Part shown: one piece after another, positions 61,163-64,000 of the stretch
Numbering within the stretch: position 1 is the first letter of the stretch
Layout of the letters: the number at the start of each line of letters is the position of its first letter
Assembly: GCF_022539665.2 (NCBI RefSeq)
Contig: NC_081335.1
Coordinates: 9,150,449 to 9,214,448 of the forward strand
DNA from: Daphnia carinata
Lineage: Eukaryota > Arthropoda > Branchiopoda > Diplostraca > Daphniidae
Length of the DNA: 64,000 nucleotides
Reading direction: 5' to 3'
Made by a program: the position numbers and the translations under genes
Notes under the pieces: generated by a model
What the model was told of the DNA's origin: nothing
Database searches by the model: none
Seen by the model: the letters and a program-made list of their open reading frames with translations, nothing else

Positions 61163-61310
61163 CGGAGAAAAAGGCCCAGACGAAAAAGGCCCAGACGAAA
61201 AAGGCCCGCGAAAAAGGCCCAGACGAAAAAGGCCCATACGAAAAAGGCCCACTTTTTTCCAAATTCAAAAGTGGGCCTTTTTCTCCATTGGACTGGGCCT
61301 TTTTCTCCGT
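61163..61310. repeat. GGGCC palindromic element
   Basis: The left end CGGAGAAAAAGGCCCAG and the right end CTGGGCCTTTTTCTCCG are perfect 17-bp inverted repeats. Between them AAAAAGGCCCAGACG units repeat five to six times, and a second inverted pair AAAAGGCCCACTTTT/AAAAGTGGGCCTTTT surrounds a short loop. It could be a tiny MITE or a fold-back structure. No target duplication is evident. Confidence 0.75.
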
Positions 61311-62394
61311 TTAATTTCCATGTTCCCACAAACTTTATATTTATTTTCAAAATATATTTCCAACCTCCTATTCCGTGGAAAGTGGAATGTACATAGGTTG
61401 CTGAAACCGTTACCTTCTATAAGGTTTGCCGAGATCAAACAATGTTAGCGTATGTACGTTAGTTAATCTTTGATTATTTATTCGTTAGCAATCTGATTTC
61501 GGATTACGTTAGTATTTATATATTGCTAATATCCCGTTAAATAAAGTTCATTTTTCACAATTTTTGTTTATTGAACTACTATCGGCTTTTTTTAATATAA
61601 TACAAGAAATTAATGTTTTTCGCACTTAGCCTTGTTCTGTCCACCCTCTTTGATTATTCCCCCAACCCCCAGTCCATCTCCCTTATAACTTCCCTTTGTC
61701 GATACTTATGCCATAGGTAAAGACCACTGATTCGTTGTGAATAAGGAAACTGAATGAGTTCCGCGGGGCTTTTGTGGTTGCTGGGAACAAAAATATATGT
61801 TACCACGAAGACTAGTTTATTATTATTAACATTTGATAAATAATGTTTATAGGAATAATAGTACAAACTTGAACTATCGTCTGAAGCAAGGACCAAAACA
61901 AAGACTATTGTAATCCAATATTGATTCTAATACCATTTATTCTTTATACATTTTCAATTCTTTTAACAATTACAAAGAGCCCAATAAATATATTAAAATC
62001 ATAACCTACTGCTATAAATGATTTTGTTCGTTCTTCGTGTCCTGTTTTCACCTTTTGTACATTTTCAAGCAGCTATTGATTACCTAATTACACATGACAT
62101 ACTACATTGAGATATAAGGAAGCTTTACACTTTACGTTAGCAAAGCTACTAATAATGACAAATCAATTTTCTACTACGACGGATTTTTTTTTATGAGAGT
62201 CTCTTATTAGTGAAGACACTAAACCTTTTAAATTGAATCTAAGATTTTTTTTCTTCAAATTTTCCACGATCATGGAAGGCATATCAGTGTATTTTTCTAA
62301 AAAACTATCACGACATGGCTGCACATGAAAGAACACAAGTTTAGCTGATCCATCAGTCAGTATCAGTTTTTCATGCGATAAATTTGCCTTTTTT
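61311..62394. other. AT-rich stretch without visible genes
   Basis: I find nothing supportable. The 80-residue minus frame at 61654-61896 has no recognisable features and is probably chance. Confidence 0.6.
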
Positions 62395-62599
62395 CTTTAG
62401 TTTATTCACTTTATGTTCTTTCTTTTCAGTTTTCTTTTTCTTAATGTTGGCTTTTCTCCTTTTCTGTTGTTATTCCCTTCTCTTTTCCTTTTCTTCGATT
62501 CGTTCAGCGCAATTTTTGTTACTCTCTGATTTGATTTGATCTCGTTCATTATTCGGTTTGGCAAGCAATTCCACATAGTCTTTTACCTATTGCAATACA

Positions 62600-63140
62600 G
62601 AAAGGTTAAAAGTTTTCAAGATCTTACAAATATTTTTGTCAAATTGAAAGTTTACCTGAAAACCTTCAGCTATTTGCAGAGCACCATTTCGTGCCTGTTT
62701 CTCTTCAATACTTCTTGCATTTTCAACTTCAGCTTGGCCTACCAAGATTTTCATTTTTGGTTTAAGTTTTATTTTCTTTCATTTTAATCGTTGCCACTTC
62801 TGGATCTAAAGTGGTCTTATTCAGAATGGGTGAGGAATTAGATAGTTCTCCAAAGTCAAATTTGCCGGAAACTAGGCAGCCTCCACTGTTAAAAATTGGT
62901 GTTGCCAGTGTACTTGCTAGTCTTGCTTCAGGAATTTCTGTTTTAACAAACTCTGAAAGACCAGAGGTTGATGACACAGATGCTACCTTGGTGGCTCGAG
63001 CATGTTTGGCAATTCAGGACCTCTTCTTCTTACTTTTCCTTTTTAATTTCTTGTTCATTCCCTCTAACTTCCGTTTAAGTTTGATTTTCGTTGTCTTATC
63101 AGACAATTCCAGCTTTTTCCCTGAAAATCAATGGAATAAA
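62600..63140 (-). pseudogene. Exon-like sequence, unit 1
   Basis: On the minus strand an acceptor-like TTGATTTTCAG (about 63120) opens GKKLELSDKTTKIKLKRKLEG, a lysine-rich region, a TGA, then VASVSSTSGLSEFVKTEIPE...LDPEVATIK. ALQIAEGFQ then ends at a donor-like CAG-GTAAAC near 62656. A further acceptor TTGCAATAG near 62595 opens VKDYVELLAKP. This looks like two exons of an unknown lysine-rich gene. The TGA is shared with unit 2. Confidence 0.45.
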
Positions 63141-63167
63141 CTGGCCGGTCTTCCTTAAATGTAAATG

Positions 63168-63930
63168 TTAACACATACCTGTTAAGTGTGAGGTGTTCAT
63201 TCGGTTTATGTTCTTTATTTTCAGTTTTCTTTTTCTTAGTGTTTGCTTTTCTCGTTTTCTGTTGTTATTCCTTTCTCTTGTCCTATTCTTCGATGCGTTC
63301 AGCCAACTTCTTTTACAATTTGATTTGATTTCATCTTGTTTCTTAATAGATTTAGCAAGCAATTCCACATTGTTTTTCACCTATTGCAATACAGAAAGGT
63401 TAAATTATTTAAAATCTTAAAAATATGTTTGTCAAATTGAAAGTTTACCTGAAAACCTTCTGCTCTTTGCAGAGCACCTTTTGACGCCTGTTTCTCTTCA
63501 ATACTTCTCGCATTCAACTTCAGTGTGGCCATCCAAGATTTTCACTTTGGCTTTGAGTTTTTTTTTTTATCGTTGCCACTTTTGAATCTAAAGTGGTCTT
63601 GTTCAGAATGGGTGAGGGATAAGATAGTTCTCCTAAATCAAATTTGTTGAATACTAGGCAGCCTTCACTGTTGAAAATTTGTGTTAGCAGTGTACTTGTT
63701 GGTCTTGGTTCAGGAATACCTGTTTTGACAAACTCTGTCGGATCAGAGGTTGATGACACTGATGCTGCCTCGGTGGCTTGTGCAAGTTTGGCAATTCAGG
63801 ACCACTTCTTGTTATTTTTCTTTTTTAATTTCTTCTTCTTCAATTTTTCTAACTCCTTTTAAGTTTGGTTTTCATTGTTCTATCAGACAAATCCAGCCTT
63901 TTCCCTGAAAATGGATGGAATAAGCTGGTC
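63168..63930 (-). pseudogene. Exon-like sequence, unit 2
   Basis: The same layout as unit 1: GKRLDLSDRTMKTKLKR near 63905, a TGA at the same place, SSTSDPTEFVKTGIPEP...LDSKVATIK, a donor-like CAG-GTAAAC near 63450. Then TTGCAATAG opens VKNNVELLAKSIKKQDEIKSN and a basic tail (63380-63168). Additional frameshifts occur in the lysine-rich part. The shared stop suggests that the duplication copied an already dead exon, or that this is not the coding frame. Confidence 0.45.
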
Positions 63931-64000
63931 AGTCTTCCTTGAACGTAAAGATCAACACATACCTGTTAAGTGTGAGGTGTTAGCTGCTAGACATTCTTCT

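Larger units (their letters stand above)
62395..64000. repeat. Tandem duplication of about 780 bp, running off the right edge
   Basis: Unit 1 (about 62395-63190) and unit 2 (about 63191 to the edge) match throughout. The anchor GGTGAGGAATTAGATAGTTCTCC at about 62829 recurs as GGTGAGGGATAAGATAGTTCTCC at about 63610. Substitutions and small indels are common. A further partial unit may follow beyond the window. Confidence 0.9.

Overview
The window is eukaryotic and almost entirely transposable-element DNA. Short introns (one of 57 bp), tRNA-derived SINEs, Ty3/gypsy elements with envelope genes, and hAT and pogo relatives point to an arthropod. A branchiopod crustacean such as Daphnia is my guess, from general familiarity and not from a search. 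No clearly intact host gene is visible.

Layout. 1-9135 holds two minus-strand Ty3/gypsy copies (A1, E1) fused at about 3435 and full of stops and frameshifts. 9172-10240 is a tandem pair of an unrecognised gene copy separated by an A-rich tract. 10334-19322 reads as one old LTR split by a solo LTR (B, 10706-10905) and by a full-length element (A2, 11159-18955). A2 has two identical 248-bp LTRs, a 4-bp target duplication and an envelope-like gene fused in frame to the integrase C-terminus. 19510-25385 is a giant imperfect inverted repeat. Its arms carry head-to-head pseudogenes of the cytosolic iron-sulfur assembly factor CIAO3/NARFL, and one arm is split by a hAT MITE with a perfect 8-bp target duplication.

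25358-29263 mixes SINEs with copies of a small minus-strand gene family; a further copy lies at 47.2-47.6 kb. 29266-37451 is a minus-strand Ty3/gypsy element (C1) whose integrase is interrupted by a solo LTR (D). 37452-38375 is AT-rich with a recurring ACGTC motif. 38376-44507 is a second E element (E2). 45.5-56.6 kb is a mosaic: a SINE, isolated C and D LTRs, two opposed gag fragments, the 3' end of an E element with an envelope gene split by a second hAT MITE, 106-bp tandem repeats, another C-type LTR, and a 195-residue ORF.

56602-59297 is a pogo-like DNA transposon holding half a transposase and a nested TA-flanked MITE. 59337-61162 is the 5' part of element B, whose gag carries a long coiled coil. 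It ends in a small GGGCC palindrome. The window closes with a roughly 780-bp tandem duplication of a lysine-rich, exon-like minus-strand sequence.

The most striking cross-element signal is a perfect or near-perfect hairpin (CG-GGA-CG core, variable outer stem) 17-18 nt upstream of the 3' LTR in four different element ends, with compensatory stem changes.
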